Virus record (IMG/VR): IMGVR_UViG_3300035703_000116 | Location: 1-56,500 of that record | DNA: 56,500 nucleotides | Strand: one strand, 5' to 3' | DNA from: a virus | Shown here: in pieces, positions 55,482 to 56,500 of the stretch | How the letters are laid out: each line of letters begins with the position of its first letter | How positions within the stretch are numbered: position 1 is the first letter of the stretch | Program-made: the position numbers and the translations under genes | Notes under the pieces: model-generated | Seen by the model: the letters and a program-made list of their open reading frames with translations, nothing else | Databases searched by the model: none | Told to the model about the DNA's origin: nothing

Positions 55482-55736
55482 CTACTCAGCGTTTCGGCTT
55501 AGCGAGATCAGCGTAGTCAACACTGTCATTAAAACAGTAATTGTTCTGTTGTCTACATCGTTGCAGCCAAAAGGTGTTATGTCAATTCTTGCGCCCTGCT
55601 CTGTTCCAACATATTTTGCGTACCACGGCCAAACAGTTGGGAGTGTGTAAAAACGACAGGCACCCCATTGGACAAGTGCAGTTATTGCTATAACCGCAGA
55701 AATTGTCATTACTGATCGTTGCAGCCAAGTAGGCAT
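55482..55736 (-). CDS. Holin-like membrane protein
   Basis: 84 residues from the ATG at 55736. Membrane helices at about 10-28 (MTISAVIAITALVQWGACRF) and 64-80 (TITVLMTVLTTLISL). Small size, two helices and place next to the endolysin fit a holin. The start overlaps the upstream stop (TAATG). Confidence 0.6.
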   Translation of the reverse strand: MPTWLQRSVMTISAVIAITALVQWGACRFYTLPTVWPWYAKYVGTEQGARIDITPFGCNDVDNRTITVLMTVLTTLISLSRNAE

Positions 55737-55993
55737 TACTTCCACATGTGACGTGTCTTAAGCTTTAGGTCGTCAACGGTATCTTCTACTTTTTCTACTC
55801 TAGTTTCAAGAACCGTAACCCTTTGTCCGATCGCTGTCAATCTTTCAAGAATTAAATCAAGTCGCTGTGGAACGGTAAATGCAATAAACCCAATCCCGCA
55901 TGTCGCCATTAAAATCAACCCCGCCGCTACCTGCTCTTCTACGCCCTTCCAGTTGAACAGCGTTCGCGGCTTATTCTGGCTGTCCTCTGCCAT
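55736..55993 (-). CDS. Holin-associated protein with membrane helix and coiled coil
   Basis: 85 residues. One membrane helix at about 22-41 (VAAGLILMATCGIGFIAFTV) and a coiled coil (LERLTAIGQRVTVLETRVEK, VEDTVDDLK), the layout of XhlA-type lysis proteins. Likely part of the lysis cassette. Confidence 0.65.
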   Translation of the reverse strand: MAEDSQNKPRTLFNWKGVEEQVAAGLILMATCGIGFIAFTVPQRLDLILERLTAIGQRVTVLETRVEKVEDTVDDLKLKTRHMWK

Positions 55994-56017
55994 GGCGCAA
56001 AAGCGTTCTCTTGCAGC

Positions 56018-56155
56018 CTAGCGGCCTTGGCCACGCAGCTTTTTCTTGCCACGACGCTTGGGGCGTGAATTTTGACCGTAGCCCTGACTTGTTGTTTTGG
56101 GGCGCCCTGCTTTGTGATCAATGCGTGCAACCCCAGTCTTTGCTTTAGCGACCAT
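56018..56155 (-). CDS. Small basic protein, 45 residues
   Basis: MVAKAKTGVARIDHKAGRPK, then a Gly/Arg/Lys tail ending KKLRGQGR. Strongly basic, could bind nucleic acid. Not recognised. Confidence 0.55.
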   Translation of the reverse strand: MVAKAKTGVARIDHKAGRPKTTSQGYGQNSRPKRRGKKKLRGQGR

Positions 56156-56157
56156 TG

Positions 56158-56295
56158 CTATTTCCTCTTTTTAGATTTACGAGCAATGACAAGCTTGCCA
56201 TCTTTTTCTTTCACTGTCATTCCGGCTTTTTCCGTTTGCCGCTTCAGTGAATTGTATTTTTGAGCGACTGTTAGTTTTTTGCTTTTTGATTTCAT
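56158..56295 (-). CDS. Small basic protein, 45 residues
   Basis: MKSKSKKLTVAQKYNSLKRQ, then TEKAGMTVKEKDGKLVIARK. Helix plus hairpin with basic ends. Two bases from the next gene. Not recognised. Confidence 0.55.
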   Translation of the reverse strand: MKSKSKKLTVAQKYNSLKRQTEKAGMTVKEKDGKLVIARKSKKRK

Positions 56296-56307
56296 GATGG
56301 CGAAGCA

Positions 56308-56344
56308 AGAAAAAGCCCATGCGTCTTAAAAATTGCGCATGGGC
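56308..56344 (-). terminator. Intrinsic terminator after structural-type gene
   Basis: Minus strand: GCCCATGCG pairs with CGCATGGGC around a 12-base loop, followed by TTTTTCTT. Confidence 0.85.
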
Positions 56345-56362
56345 GTGAGATCAGACCTGCAA

Positions 56363-56500
56363 TCAGCCAGCGTTCCAAGGCACACCAGCAGCCTTACTCG
56401 GACTGTGCTGTTCGTCGAGCTGGGCTTGCAGTGCCGCCTCGATCTCGGCAACCTTCTCATCGCCACCGAGAGCTTCCTTGACCCAGCCGATCACCAGCTC
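56363..56500 (-). CDS. Partial gene entering from right edge, structural-type C-terminus
   Basis: The last 45 residues only: ELVIGWVKEALGGDEKVAEI, EAALQAQLDEQHSPSK and the end AAGVPWNAG. GC-rich host-like codons and a strong terminator suggest an abundant virion protein. Identity cannot be given from the fragment. Confidence 0.6.
   Translation of the reverse strand, partial: ELVIGWVKEALGGDEKVAEIEAALQAQLDEQHSPSKAAGVPWNAG

Noticed and set aside
1-56500. Integrated prophage
   Set aside because: No integrase, excisionase, attachment repeat or host gene was found in the window.

Overview
The window is a large part of the genome of a long-tailed (siphovirus-type) cyanophage, most likely infecting Synechococcus/Cyanobium-like picocyanobacteria. 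The phage assignment rests on a full head-tail module: terminase, portal, scaffold, HK97-fold capsid protein, neck proteins, tail tube, frameshifted tail assembly chaperone and a tape measure of more than 1,450 residues, with no sheath or baseplate gene seen. The host inference rests on a cyanobacterial AbrB-type regulator, a sigma factor with the N-terminal signature of cyanobacterial group 2 sigma factors, and a run of small GC-rich genes (44.8-46.4 kb and 51.1-51.7 kb) that resemble genes I know from Synechococcus and its phages. No integrase, tRNA or CRISPR array was found. The tape measure runs off the left edge and a structural-type gene runs off the right edge, both on the minus strand. 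The missing part is therefore probably the tail tip, and the map may be circular or terminally redundant.

Layout. (1) 1-17.6 kb, minus strand: late genes, read leftwards in the order TerL, portal, scaffold, capsid, neck, tail tube, chaperone, tape measure. TTCG-loop terminators follow the most abundant products. (2) 17.6-20.7 kb: a GC-rich orphan gene, a roughly 600-bp extremely AT-rich repeat tract, a winged-helix protein and a TerS-like protein. (3) 20.9-34.7 kb, minus strand: about 40 tiny mostly unknown early genes, arranged in 9 short operons. Each operon is headed by a near-identical consensus sigma70 promoter, and 8 of the 9 have a hairpin leader. (4) 34.74 kb: a divergent control point with a perfect palindrome. 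(5) 34.8-54.1 kb, plus strand: regulation, replication and nucleotide metabolism. This includes a LexA-like regulator, a lambda-O-like initiator carrying iterons, DnaB-type helicase, ERF annealing protein, PD-(D/E)XK nuclease, SSB, dNMP kinase, RusA, cyAbrB, MazG, ThyX, a dCTP deaminase-like protein and a sigma factor. (6) 54.1-56.5 kb, minus strand: bifunctional endolysin, holin-like proteins and small basic proteins, convergent with the plus-strand operon.

How the parts may work together (inference). Host RNA polymerase would fire the repeated consensus promoters at once. The plus-strand operon would be controlled by the LexA-like protein and the divergent palindrome. Replication probably starts at the iterons inside the initiator gene, or in the AT-rich tract, and uses the helicase, SSB, ERF/exonuclease pair and RusA, with ThyX, dNMP kinase, MazG and the deaminase adjusting dNTP pools. 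The sigma factor ends the plus operon and could redirect transcription to the late genes. Three homing-endonuclease-like genes interrupt the layout.

The most notable signals are the stop-codon/promoter/hairpin cassette repeated across the early region, the iterons read in three different frames inside the initiator gene, a +1 frameshift site in the tail chaperone, and sharp GC-rich patches inside otherwise AT-rich genes.
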